DNA of 64,000 bases, taken from NCBI RefSeq assembly GCF_031846445.1, contig NZ_JAVRHR010000002.1, positions 992,001 through 1,056,000 of the forward strand, in the 5' to 3' direction. The position numbers were made by a program, and so were the translations under genes. Under the pieces are notes generated by a model. It had not been told where the DNA came from and made no database searches. It saw nothing but the letters and a program-made list of their open reading frames with translations. Positions 53,696 to 62,916 of this stretch are shown in pieces (positions within the stretch are counted from its first letter, which is position 1; each line of letters opens with the position of its first letter). Origin of the DNA: Croceitalea rosinachiae (GTDB taxonomy: Bacteria; Bacteroidota; Bacteroidia; Flavobacteriales; Flavobacteriaceae).

Positions 53696-54466
53696 ATGCA
53701 AAATATTTTAGAAAAGTTCAGTTTGACGGAAAAAAAAGCAATAGTGGTAGGCGGTGCAGGAGATCTTGGAAAATCCATAGTAGAGGCTATATGTGAGGCT
53801 GGGGCACAGACTGTGGTTATAGATCTTGATGACAGATTATTCCAGATTTGCGAAGAATTCAATAATAATGGACTAAATGTAAATCCAATAAAGGCAGATG
53901 TTAGCAAAATTTCAGAGATAAAAGATTCATATGAAAAAGCCTTGTCACTTTTAGGTGGAAAAGTAGATATTTTAGTCAACTCTGCAGGTATTCAAAGAAG
54001 GTATCCTAGTGAGGATTTTCCTGAAGACGAATGGAGTAAAGTAATCGCTATAAATCTAGATGCTACTTTTTATTATTGTAAATATGCAGGTAAGACCATG
54101 ATTGAAAATGGTGGAGGTAAAATTATAAACATTGCTTCTCTAATGAGTTTTCTTGGTGGAATTACAATTCCCGCTTACGCAGCCTCTAAAGGCGGCGTTG
54201 GGCAATTGACAAAAGCGCTATCCAATGACTGGGGTTCAAAAGGCATTTGTGTCAATGCAATCGCTCCTGGTTATATGGATACTCAGTTGAATACCGCTCT
54301 GATCAATGATAAAAAACGTACCGATGAGGTATTCATGAGGGTGCCCATGAAAAGGTGGGGTAACGGCGAGGATTTAAAAGGATTAACTGTGTTTTTGGCA
54401 TCCGCAGCAAGTGATTATGTTACAGGAACTATTATACCTGTGGATGGTGGGTATTTGGGAAGATAA
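53696..54466 (+). CDS. Short-chain dehydrogenase/reductase (KduD/FabG-like)
   Basis: This 256-residue SDR has KKAIVVGGAGDLGKSIVEA (NAD(P) binding), VNSAGIQRRYPSEDFPEDEW, INIASLMSFLGG (Ser) and YAASKGGVGQLTKALS (YxxxK). The QRR-type loop after the NAG motif is typical of 2-deoxy-gluconate/ketodeoxyuronate dehydrogenases. A GTG at 53693 precedes the ATG at 53696 by one codon. It lies 92 bases after the ATP-grasp gene. Confidence 0.92.
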   Translation: MQNILEKFSLTEKKAIVVGGAGDLGKSIVEAICEAGAQTVVIDLDDRLFQICEEFNNNGLNVNPIKADVSKISEIKDSYEKALSLLGGKVDILVNSAGIQRRYPSEDFPEDEWSKVIAINLDATFYYCKYAGKTMIENGGGKIINIASLMSFLGGITIPAYAASKGGVGQLTKALSNDWGSKGICVNAIAPGYMDTQLNTALINDKKRTDEVFMRVPMKRWGNGEDLKGLTVFLASAASDYVTGTIIPVDGGYLGR

Positions 54467-54511
54467 ATAGATTTTCAATTCGGTAATTTAGATTTAACTT
54501 GAAAATAAACA

Positions 54512-55552
54512 ATGAAGTTAAGCGTAATAATTCCTCTTTATAATAAAGAAAAACAAATAGAACGCTGTTTGATAAGTTTATTGACTCAAGACTTGCTATC
54601 ATCTGAATACGAAATAATAATCGTTGATGACGGTAGTACTGATTTTAGCAATTCTATTGCTCAACAATATGCTGATGGACATAAAAATATTCATTTACAT
54701 TGTCAAAAAAATGCTGGTAGCGGAGCAGCACGAAACACTGGATTAGAAGCTTCAAAAGGCAATTATGTTTATTTTTTAGATGCGGATGATTATGTAGCAA
54801 ATAATGTTTTCAAGCGACTTATTCAATTGTCGGAACTAAATAATCTTGAAGTGTTAGGTTTTAATTTTAAGTATGTTGACGATGTTGATGGTATTATACC
54901 AAATTCCACTACCCAAAACATTCAAGATATATCTGTAAAAGTAATGGATGGTATGGAGTTTATTCAAAAATATGATTTCAGAGCTGAGGTATGGTGGTAC
55001 ATAACAAAAAGGACCTTTTTAACAGACAGCAAATTAAAATTTCCACATGATAGATTTGTACAAGATGCTAATTTTACGGCAACCTTAATATTAAGAACAA
55101 ACAGAATTTCTAAGGTTAATTTTGATGTTTATAGATATGTTAAGACTAAAGATTCTTCAAGTAGAACTAATGACCCAAAGATTATGCTAAAATGGATGAA
55201 TGATTTGGTTACTGCAGTTGAAGAATATGATGATTTGGTCAAAAGTTTAGACAGTTCAAATTTGTTCGTATATAATGAAGTTGTAAAAAAAATTAAACGT
55301 AAACAACACGCATGGGTTTTTGCAATTTTTATTAAAGCTTTTAAGTGCCGACTATACTTCAAGGATTTAAAAAAAATATTGTTTAAACTTAAAAAGTTGG
55401 ACGCATATCCAATAAGCTCCAAATATGGTTCAATAGGAGCATTTAAGGCCTATAATATGATATTGATTCCCGTTTTCAATAACAGAATTTTGCTCTCTTT
55501 GGCCTTAAGAGTTAGTAAGTTTGTTAATTTTACAGGAATTGTATTCAAGTAG
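54512..55552 (+). CDS. GT2 glycosyltransferase
   Basis: This 346-residue GT-A enzyme has LSVIIPLYNKEKQIERCLIS, IIIVDDGSTDFSN, AARNTGLEASKGNYVYFLDADDYV and VQDANFTATLILR. It is a close paralog of the GT2 at 58017-59042; both keep KLSGAYPI/KLDAYPI and FNNRILL/FNNKILL near the C-terminus. The donor sugar is unknown. It is the last gene of the 49.4-55.5 kb run. Confidence 0.92.
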   Translation: MKLSVIIPLYNKEKQIERCLISLLTQDLLSSEYEIIIVDDGSTDFSNSIAQQYADGHKNIHLHCQKNAGSGAARNTGLEASKGNYVYFLDADDYVANNVFKRLIQLSELNNLEVLGFNFKYVDDVDGIIPNSTTQNIQDISVKVMDGMEFIQKYDFRAEVWWYITKRTFLTDSKLKFPHDRFVQDANFTATLILRTNRISKVNFDVYRYVKTKDSSSRTNDPKIMLKWMNDLVTAVEEYDDLVKSLDSSNLFVYNEVVKKIKRKQHAWVFAIFIKAFKCRLYFKDLKKILFKLKKLDAYPISSKYGSIGAFKAYNMILIPVFNNRILLSLALRVSKFVNFTGIVFK

Positions 55553-56039
55553 TTCACAGTAAAGAAAAAATAAAAATTTTAATTATTATTTTTTCTTTGT
55601 ATTTAATCAGTACCTATAAACGAACCAAATAATTTGGATTTTAGCTAAAATTTTCGGTTTATTTGAAGACACGAGCATTTAGCTTAACCCATTATTTTTG
55701 TCCTATACCTATAATTATATTTAGCTAGCATAGAGAGATATTTAGCTTTATTAGGACATACGATTAAAGATTTTAAGACAAAAAAAATCTTGAAGTCTTG
55801 AAAAGCGAGTTTACAAATTAGAGTTTAAATCACTTAAAGCAGCAGTTGTTTAGAAAAAAGCCATAAATTGTTTTGACTAAATCTTCAAAATAAACAAGAA
55901 CGGTTTATTATTAAATGGGAACTATATAATTTATCAGATAAATATTTGTAATACCTATTTAACAATACAAAGCAAACCAGTTTTTAAATTATTGATTAAA
56001 ATCTACTTTTGTTTTGTTCCTATGGATTATGATACTTTT
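55553..56039. other. Long gap after the GT2 gene
   Basis: These 487 very AT-rich bases lie between the GT2 gene and the convergent AKR. No long frame on either strand is convincing; the plus-strand frame from 56014 is mostly antisense to the AKR gene. No terminator with a clean stem was found. It may hold decayed sequence. Confidence 0.5.
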
Positions 56040-56891
56040 CTACAATACTACTGACCACTCAAAATTATCTGGGTTTGGTCCTGTACGGAAGTTTCTGTCC
56101 ATCGCATCTAAAAAGTTCATATCAGATTCAGACAGTTCAAAATCAAAAAGATTAGCATTTGCAATTATGCGTTTCTCTTTCGAGGACTTAGGAATAGTAA
56201 TTACCCCTTTTTGTAAATCATATCTTAATACAATTTGCGCGATGTTTTTATTATATTTTTCAGCTAGTTTTTCCAATTCAGGTAATTCGAAAACCTTTCC
56301 TTGCATTAAAGGTGACCAAGCTTGATATTGGATACGATGTAGTTGACAAAAGTTAATCAATTCTTGTTGCACTAGATAGGGGTGAAATTCCATTTGATTT
56401 ACCATGGGAATCACTTTTGCATCTTCTATTAAATCTTCTAATTGATGTTTCAAAAAATTACATACACCTATTGCCCGTACTCTTCCTTGTTCATATAACT
56501 CCTCTAATGCGCGCCAAGTTTCTTTATATTCCCCTACCACCGGCCAATGAACTAGATAAAGATCCAAGTAATCCATTTTAAGATTTGCTAGGCTTCTTTC
56601 AAAAGCTTTTAAGGTTTTATCATAACCATGGTCACTGTTCCATACTTTACTTGTGAGAAAAACTTCTTGTCGTGGCACATTACTTGCTTCAATTCCCATT
56701 CTAACATCATTTTCGTTTCTATAAATAGCGGCCGTATCTATATGTCGATACCCATAATCCAGCGCAAATCGTACAGAATTGGTTACTTCTTGGCTATCTT
56801 TGGGCATATAAGTGCCAAGGCCTAAATATGGCATTTCAATGCCGTTATGTAATTTGAAAGTGCCTGTTAAATCAGTAATTTTTCTGTCCAT
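56040..56891 (-). CDS. Aldo/keto reductase (2,5-diketogluconate-reductase-like)
   Basis: This 283-residue enzyme has the full catalytic tetrad: D52 and Y57 in HIDTAAIYRNE, K82 in FLTSKVWNSD and H115 in YLVHWPV. The NADPH pocket is IPKSSKEKRIIANA. The order is that of AKR3/AKR5-type enzymes reducing aldehydes and keto-sugars. Unlike the AKR-like protein at 48308 it looks fully active. It is transcribed alone on the minus strand between divergent or convergent capsule genes, and may be a keto-sugar reductase of the pathway or a general detoxifier. Confidence 0.93.
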   Translation of the reverse strand: MDRKITDLTGTFKLHNGIEMPYLGLGTYMPKDSQEVTNSVRFALDYGYRHIDTAAIYRNENDVRMGIEASNVPRQEVFLTSKVWNSDHGYDKTLKAFERSLANLKMDYLDLYLVHWPVVGEYKETWRALEELYEQGRVRAIGVCNFLKHQLEDLIEDAKVIPMVNQMEFHPYLVQQELINFCQLHRIQYQAWSPLMQGKVFELPELEKLAEKYNKNIAQIVLRYDLQKGVITIPKSSKEKRIIANANLFDFELSESDMNFLDAMDRNFRTGPNPDNFEWSVVL

Positions 56892-57268
56892 TGAAAAATG
56901 CTTTATTAAAATATGATTAAACCCTGTTTACGACTAGAGAGAATTCGTTCAGAACATTCAAAACTAAAAAAATTATCAAAAATTGTGCTCAAAAACCCAA
57001 TCAATTACATTTTTAAAAGACAAAACGTATAAAAATAGTTTGGCGCGTCTATCTTTTCCTTATAATTCTGCGTTAGGTTTCGAGCTTATACTCCATTTTT
57101 TAGCGCTCAGTTTTACGGGCATAAAAATATTATTAAGTTTCATAATGTCACTTAATTCCATAAATAGATAAATATTAATGAAAATTATTCAGGTTTTGAA
57201 ATAATTAGTTTTATTTAGCGTTGAGTTTTTTGAAAATAAATTGGATTCAAATCAAATTATCTAAACTG
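56892..57268. other. Divergent gap between AKR and NTF2-like genes
   Basis: These 377 AT-rich bases hold no coding frame I trust. The TTG at 57221 opens the NTF2-like frame early, but the family-like region starts at 57269. No TAnnTTTG box was found on either strand. Confidence 0.5.
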
Positions 57269-57760
57269 ATGAAAAAAGAGTATTTAGAAAAGGTTCAAAC
57301 GATTGATGATTTAATAACTGCATTCTATGCTTGTCTAGGTGGTGAACCTGGTGAAAAAAGGGACTGGGAGTTTATGAAATTTTTATTTCACCCTCAAGGG
57401 ATGAAAATTGGTTATGAGTATGACATAAATAGAAACTTTAGACCTCAATGGATACACCCAAATGACTATATAGAACGTATTGGTTTTTGGTTTAACAATA
57501 CTCGAGAAACTGCTTTTTACGAAAGAGAATTAGGCAGAGTGGTAGAAACTTATGGAAATATTGGTCATGCATTTAGTCATTGCCAAGCTTTTCATAGTAA
57601 GGAAGATATGGCAAACAACAAACCATACAAACAAGACGTTAAAAGTATACAATTAGCCTACTACCAAGACAGATGGTGGATTATCAACATGTTTTGGCAC
57701 GGTGTTACACCTGAATTTCCAGTTCCTGATAGGTATAAGAAATTTCAGCAATTCCCTTAG
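57269..57760 (+). CDS. NTF2/SnoaL-like domain protein
   Basis: This 163-residue cytosolic protein has an N-terminal helix (KVQTIDDLITAFYACL), a hydrophobic cone of strands and Trp/Phe residues (IGFWFNNTRETAFYERELG, YYQDRWWIINMFWHG). The fold is the NTF2-like alpha+beta barrel used by SnoaL cyclases, dehydratases and binding proteins. FHPQGMKIGYEY is conserved in family-like stretches. An earlier TTG start at 57221 is less likely. It is a single-gene unit followed by a strong terminator. Substrate unknown. Confidence 0.8.
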   Translation: MKKEYLEKVQTIDDLITAFYACLGGEPGEKRDWEFMKFLFHPQGMKIGYEYDINRNFRPQWIHPNDYIERIGFWFNNTRETAFYERELGRVVETYGNIGHAFSHCQAFHSKEDMANNKPYKQDVKSIQLAYYQDRWWIINMFWHGVTPEFPVPDRYKKFQQFP

Positions 57761-57880
57761 GCCATTTTTCTTAGCGCTACTAGATTATAAGATTAGCATA
57801 CAAGTTTCAACCCTGGTTAAATAGGTTTTGGTTTAACAACCAAACCAGATAAAAATAAAATTAACGTATAATCATAATTG

Positions 57881-57904
57881 GGACTCCGATTGGAGTCCTT
57901 TTTT
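57881..57904 (+). terminator. Rho-independent terminator
   Basis: A perfect 7-base stem, GGACTCC (57881-57887) with GGAGTCC (57892-57898), and a GATT loop are followed by a run of six T. It lies 120 bases after the NTF2-like stop. Confidence 0.9.
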
Positions 57905-58016
57905 ATTATCATATAAGGACAGGTTAAAAAACAACCCATAGTTTTGTTCGGCCATCAGAATTATGTGATAATAGTATCAGAGAACAGGCATTAGTTTACT
58001 TAATTATTAAAACCAA

Positions 58017-59042
58017 ATGACGCTAAGTATAGTCATTCCTTTATACAATAAGGAGAAACATATTCTGCGTTGCCTAAAAAGTCTTTTGGCTCAAGACTTG
58101 TCACAAGATCAATACGAGATTATTGTTGTTGATGACGGTTCAACCGATTCAGGAGGTAATATTGCACTAAACTATGCTGAAATTTACGGAAATGTGTGTT
58201 TTTTTAAACAGGAAAATAAAGGAGTAAGTGCGGCAAGGAATAAAGGTTTGGATATTGCCAAAGGTGTATATGTCTATTTTATGGATGCTGATGATTATCT
58301 TGTTGAAAATACTTTGAATGAACTTTTAGCAATCTGTACTGAAAAAGAGTTAGAAATACTGGAATTCGACACCAGACAAACTAATAATAACGCACCTATT
58401 TTTAGCATCAGCGAAACAACAAGTACTCCTTCCCTACATATAATGGACAACGTGGCTTATATTTCAAAACATGGTTTCGCAGATGAGGCTTGGCGATATT
58501 TTGTAAAAAGAGAGCTCTTGAAAGAATCTGGGCTCCGTTTTATCGAAGGTACTCTTTATGAAGATGTCATTTTTACCGTCACTTTGTTTTTAAAAGCAAA
58601 AAAAATAGGCAAGGTAGCAATGGACGTACATAGATATGTCATGGTTGAAAACTCAATCGTCACAAACAAAAGTCGTACCCATAATTTGAAATTTATTAAT
58701 GGGATGATATTTGCTATTGAACATTTTGAAAGCTTAATTCAAGACTTAGATACTAAGGATTCCAACTACCACTTATTTGTTAATAAAATAAAAGAGAGAC
58801 AACAAGTTCTGGTTTTTGCATTGATTATCAGAACGCTCAAATATCGCCCTATGGATTATAAACAATTGAAAAAGATTCTGGCAAAGCTTAAATTATCAGG
58901 TGCCTATCCAATTGACTTAAGAACTGGGAAAACCAGTCAAGAAAAATCAAGTGGTATTTACAATTTGTTTGTTCCTATCTTCAATAATAAAATATTATTG
59001 TATATTATCATGGCGCTGATGCGACTAGTTCGTGTGCCTTGA
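58017..59042 (+). CDS. GT2 glycosyltransferase, paralog of the 54512 gene
   Basis: This 341-residue GT-A enzyme has LSIVIPLYNKEKHILRCLKS, IVVDDGSTDSGGN, AARNKGLDIAKGVYVYFMDADDYL and TLYEDVIFTVTLFLK. It closely matches the GT2 at 54512-55552 from end to end, including the C-terminal KLSGAYPIDL and FNNKILLYIIM segments. Duplication followed by divergence for another acceptor is the likely history. It has its own upstream gap of 256 bases with a terminator. Confidence 0.92.
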   Translation: MTLSIVIPLYNKEKHILRCLKSLLAQDLSQDQYEIIVVDDGSTDSGGNIALNYAEIYGNVCFFKQENKGVSAARNKGLDIAKGVYVYFMDADDYLVENTLNELLAICTEKELEILEFDTRQTNNNAPIFSISETTSTPSLHIMDNVAYISKHGFADEAWRYFVKRELLKESGLRFIEGTLYEDVIFTVTLFLKAKKIGKVAMDVHRYVMVENSIVTNKSRTHNLKFINGMIFAIEHFESLIQDLDTKDSNYHLFVNKIKERQQVLVFALIIRTLKYRPMDYKQLKKILAKLKLSGAYPIDLRTGKTSQEKSSGIYNLFVPIFNNKILLYIIMALMRLVRVP

Positions 59043-59318
59043 ACACTGGCCTGCTGAAGGGGTGAATAACCTATTTAAAGTAAATAATTAAGTATAAGAT
59101 TACTATGAACTAAGAATTAGGTTTACTTCTGTTTTATTTTGCCTGCTATCAACAAACTCTAGCCTTTCTTTCCTTAAACCTAAGGATTAACAATCCCATA
59201 TCCTCTTAAAAATCTGAAATGAACAATTAATACCAGTGATATATTATTAAAAAAAATGTTCTGTTTATATTAAAGTTTATGAACCATCGTTATTAAAATA
59301 CTAATTCCACTGAAATAT
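59043..59318. other. Gap between GT2 and the first GNAT-like gene
   Basis: These 276 AT-rich bases have only short frames. No promoter box of the TAnnTTTG type or terminator with a clear stem was found. Confidence 0.4.
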
Positions 59319-60380
59319 ATGATTCAAGTTATTGAAGAAAAAAAATATTGGGACGACTTCATATCTTATTTTGAAGAATCAGATTTATATCACACATTCG
59401 ATTATCACATGATTGCGAAAGGTGACCATAGACCCATACTTTTAAAATATACCGAAGGGAAAGCATGTATTGGGCTGCCTCTTTTGATTAGAAAAATTCC
59501 AGATACGAGTTATTATGATGCTACTTCTGTTTATGGGTATGTAGGGCCGTTGTGTAAAAATATTTTAATTGATTTTGACGAAAAACATTTTGAGAATGAA
59601 CTCATTGAATATTTTACGTTGAACAATATTATTTCCGTCTTTTCAAGACTTAATCCCTTTTTGCCCCTACAGCAAAAAGTCTTAAACAAAATAGGTTTTA
59701 TAGAAAAAAAGGGAAGGGTTGTTTCAATAAATCTTAAAAAAAATATTGATTTACAGCGTCAAGAATTTAGTAAAAGGCTTAAAGGCCAACTAAATAAAAT
59801 AAGAAAGCATTGTCATGTCAAAAATGTAACTAATGATGTTGAACTTCAAGAATTTATTGACATATATCATGAAAATATGGATAGGGTCAATGCCGAAGCC
59901 ATGTATTATTTTAACAAAAAGTATTTTAAATCAATATTAAAAAGCAATTCTTATAATACAGAAACTCTTTTGGTCGTTCATAATGAATCTAAAGAGGTAA
60001 TTGGCGGTAGTATGTTTTTTTTCAAAAACTCTATTATTCATTATCATTTATCTGGTTCTAAAAGAGAATTTTTACATTTAATGCCATCCAAGCTTTTGAT
60101 AGACGAAATGAGGATAAGGGCCACGCACATGGGATTGAACTATTTTAATTTAGGTGGTGGACTTGGTGGAAACGATGATTCTCTTCTTCAATTCAAAACA
60201 TCTTTCTCAAAAAATATAAAGGATTTTTACGTCTGGAAATTAATTGTCAAACCACTGACCTATAATGATATGGTTCGAAAGTGCAACATCAACAATAAGG
60301 CTGTAATAGATTTTTTTCCTGCATATAGGAATCAAGTTAACAAATTACATGCAAAATCATTCGAAAACTTCATCAAATAG
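59319..60380 (+). CDS. GNAT/FemAB-like acyltransferase
   Basis: This 353-residue protein has the double-GNAT arrangement of FemAB-like/BioF2 proteins. The N-terminal half is YYDATSVYGYVGPLC with ENELIEYFTLNNIISVFSR. The C-terminal half has IGGSMFFFKNSIIHYHLSGSK, SKLLIDEMRIRATHMGLNYF and NLGGGLGGNDDSLLQFKTSF. Family members transfer amino acids from tRNA or acyl groups from CoA or thioesters to peptidoglycan or glycans. It is the distant cousin of the three following paralogs and lies 276 bases after the GT2. Confidence 0.85.
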   Translation: MIQVIEEKKYWDDFISYFEESDLYHTFDYHMIAKGDHRPILLKYTEGKACIGLPLLIRKIPDTSYYDATSVYGYVGPLCKNILIDFDEKHFENELIEYFTLNNIISVFSRLNPFLPLQQKVLNKIGFIEKKGRVVSINLKKNIDLQRQEFSKRLKGQLNKIRKHCHVKNVTNDVELQEFIDIYHENMDRVNAEAMYYFNKKYFKSILKSNSYNTETLLVVHNESKEVIGGSMFFFKNSIIHYHLSGSKREFLHLMPSKLLIDEMRIRATHMGLNYFNLGGGLGGNDDSLLQFKTSFSKNIKDFYVWKLIVKPLTYNDMVRKCNINNKAVIDFFPAYRNQVNKLHAKSFENFIK

Positions 60381-60465
60381 CTAGAAAAGGATTGGCTGAT
60401 TTCATATGAAATGTCTAACAGAACCTTTGTTAAGTTTATCAAAAGTCAAATGAGCTCTGTATATA

Positions 60466-61719
60466 ATGATAATAGATAACCCATTCTCTTCAAAAATTTT
60501 TATTTCTTATTGGTCAAAACATTTCTTGTCTAATAAGAAAACATATCTTTTTCAATTCGTAAAAAACCTAACATTCTATAAATCTAAATTACCGGGACTA
60601 TACATTAATACTGGGAAAAACTTGACGAAAGGCATTAGCTATGAACTCAGTCCATTAAATGAAGAAAATAAGAAAGGGAAAACTCTTCTAATTTATGATG
60701 TGATAAATTATAACGGTGAAAGAAAATCACTGAAAAATAAGGGTATTGGTTTACATACAGTGGGGCAATATCCTGGTTTTCTAATAGACTTAGAAGCATA
60801 TTCCAATCTTAATGAGTTCATGACAAATACTTTTAAAAAAAGTAGCCGTTACAAACTCAAAAAATATAAGAATAAGCTTGAAACCTGTTTTGATATTAAT
60901 TATAAATTGTTTAATGGAGAAATTTTACAAAAGGAATACGATTTCATTTTTGAAAATTTCAGAAAATTGCTCGTCAAAAGATTTGAGGACAAAGAAATAA
61001 CTAATAATAATTTGAATCGATCAGAATGGGATTTCTATCGGGAAGTTGCTTATTCCATGATAATAGAAAAAAAGGCTGGTCTTTTCGTTATCTACAATGG
61101 CGCCCAACCCATAGGAGTAACCTTAGTTTATTTTTCAGAAAAAATCGTTTTTGATGCAATTACAGTCTTTGATATTGATTATGCCAAATTTCATTTGGGC
61201 TCAATTACTATAATGAAATTGATAGAATGGAGTATCAGCAATAATTTTAAAATCTTTGATTTCTCTAAAGGATACTTTGATTATAAGAAAAGATGGGCGA
61301 CAAAAAAATATGATTTTGAATACCATATAATATATGATCGTGAGTCGATAAAAGCACAAATATTGGCATTTGGTATTAAGTCTTTCTTTGAATTTAAGCA
61401 ATTACTTCGTGAAAAAAATATAAATCAACAATTCCATAAGCTTACTTTTTTACTTAGAAAAAAAAACACTTCGGTAAAACCAAGACTATCTTACAACTTT
61501 ACTGAGACAGAAAAGGAGTATTCAGATGAAGAATTGATTAAAATTAACTTAGATACTAAAAAAAATCATTTCTTAAAAAATCCAGTTTTTAACTTTTTGT
61601 ATTTAAACAACGAGAAATCAAATAGTCTTCAAGCTTTCAAAATTATTGGTAAAAATGATTATTATCTATTTAAAGGAGAAAACAAAATTATAGAACTAAA
61701 CATAAAACTTCCACGCTAA
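60466..61719 (+). CDS. FemAB/GNAT-like acyltransferase, tandem copy 1
   Basis: This 417-residue protein has its acyltransferase core in the middle. SSRYKLKKYKNKLETCF and EYDFIFENFRKLLVKRF are followed by GLFVIYNGAQPIGVTLVYFS, AKFHLGSITIMKLIEWS and FDFSKGYFDYKKRW. A variable C-terminal tail of about 110 residues follows. The first ATG is at 60466. Paralogous copies follow at 61722 and 62917 with the same motif order. No membrane segment is present. Acceptor and donor are unknown. Confidence 0.82.
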   Translation: MIIDNPFSSKIFISYWSKHFLSNKKTYLFQFVKNLTFYKSKLPGLYINTGKNLTKGISYELSPLNEENKKGKTLLIYDVINYNGERKSLKNKGIGLHTVGQYPGFLIDLEAYSNLNEFMTNTFKKSSRYKLKKYKNKLETCFDINYKLFNGEILQKEYDFIFENFRKLLVKRFEDKEITNNNLNRSEWDFYREVAYSMIIEKKAGLFVIYNGAQPIGVTLVYFSEKIVFDAITVFDIDYAKFHLGSITIMKLIEWSISNNFKIFDFSKGYFDYKKRWATKKYDFEYHIIYDRESIKAQILAFGIKSFFEFKQLLREKNINQQFHKLTFLLRKKNTSVKPRLSYNFTETEKEYSDEELIKINLDTKKNHFLKNPVFNFLYLNNEKSNSLQAFKIIGKNDYYLFKGENKIIELNIKLPR

Positions 61720-61721
61720 TA

Positions 61722-62906
61722 ATGTTAAGCTTCTTAAGGTTAAAACATAATTTTACACTCGATTTTTTTTCCAAAGGCTCGATATATCCTATTTATAATG
61801 AGGTTTACAACAAAACAAGCGGACAATGTTTTTCAAACAAGGTATCCGTATTCCCCAATCCAAAGAATAAAATTTATGTCGTAAACAACATACCTCCATA
61901 TTTTGATTTAAAAATAAATACTGAAAAAGTTCCCTATGATTATTATAAAACAAACTATTTAAAAGGTTTTCTAGTCAATCTAGATGGATATGATTCTATT
62001 GCAGAATATTTAAAAAATCAGCTTGGATCCAAAAGTCGTTCAAAAATGCGCGCTTATCTAAAAAGATTGGAAACTTGTTTTTCTATTCGTTATAGAATGT
62101 TTCATGGTACTATTACCAAAAAAGAATATGACTTTTTGTTCAATCAATTTCTGATTATGATCAAAAGACGGTTTTCTCAAAGAAAAGAAACCCATGAAGC
62201 ATTAAAAGACTGGGAATATATAAGAGAAACTACCTATTCTAGGATTATTAAAAAAGAAGCTTCTCTTTTTGTAATATATGATGGAGACAAACCAATTGAT
62301 ATATGCCTAAACTATCATCATCAGAACATTTTTAACAATTCCATTCGTTCTTATGATATAGACTATAATAAGTTCCGATTGGGACATATCGATATTTTAA
62401 AACAACTAGAATGGTGTATGGAAAACGAATATACCGTATTCGATCTTTCCTATGGTGATTTGGACTACAAACGAAAATGGTGCAATACAGTTTATGAGTT
62501 TACACAACACGTTCTGTTCCCAAAGGACTTGGTTCAAAAAAGAGTTTTGGCCTTTTTGGTAATTCAGCTCATTAATCTCAAAGCTTTTCTAAAGAACAAA
62601 AAAGTAGATATTTTGTTTCAAAAAATTAGAGCAATTTTGAAAAGAAAACCAGTAAAGGCCATTGAAAGTTATGAACCTTCCTTGGAAATAATTCAAATAC
62701 CTGAAGGTCTATTGTTGGAAGAAAGGGTCAAGATCGACATCAATAAGGAGGAATATGCCTTTTTGCGTAAGAAAGTATACGATTTTCAATATATTGAAAG
62801 AGTTCATTCTGAAAACATTTCAGTTCACAGACCAATTGATAGAAATGACACTTTTATTGTTTTGTACGACAACGATGGCATAGCTATAATAAATCAAAAA
62901 AAATAA
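61722..62906 (+). CDS. FemAB/GNAT-like acyltransferase, tandem copy 2
   Basis: This 394-residue protein is a paralog of the previous gene: KSRSKMRAYLKRLETCF, EYDFLFNQFLIMIKRRF, SLFVIYDGDKPIDICLNY, NKFRLGHIDILKQLEWC and FDLSYGDLDYKRKWC. The shared LETCF, SLFVIY, DIDY and DYKRKW stretches define the family. It starts 2 bases after copy 1, so the genes are translated together. The C-terminal tail differs from that of copy 1. Confidence 0.82.
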   Translation: MLSFLRLKHNFTLDFFSKGSIYPIYNEVYNKTSGQCFSNKVSVFPNPKNKIYVVNNIPPYFDLKINTEKVPYDYYKTNYLKGFLVNLDGYDSIAEYLKNQLGSKSRSKMRAYLKRLETCFSIRYRMFHGTITKKEYDFLFNQFLIMIKRRFSQRKETHEALKDWEYIRETTYSRIIKKEASLFVIYDGDKPIDICLNYHHQNIFNNSIRSYDIDYNKFRLGHIDILKQLEWCMENEYTVFDLSYGDLDYKRKWCNTVYEFTQHVLFPKDLVQKRVLAFLVIQLINLKAFLKNKKVDILFQKIRAILKRKPVKAIESYEPSLEIIQIPEGLLLEERVKIDINKEEYAFLRKKVYDFQYIERVHSENISVHRPIDRNDTFIVLYDNDGIAIINQKK

Positions 62907-62916
62907 TTATTTAGAG

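Noticed and set aside
56014..56325. 103-codon plus-strand frame at the AKR 3' end
   Set aside because: Antisense to the well-supported aldo/keto reductase at 56040-56891.
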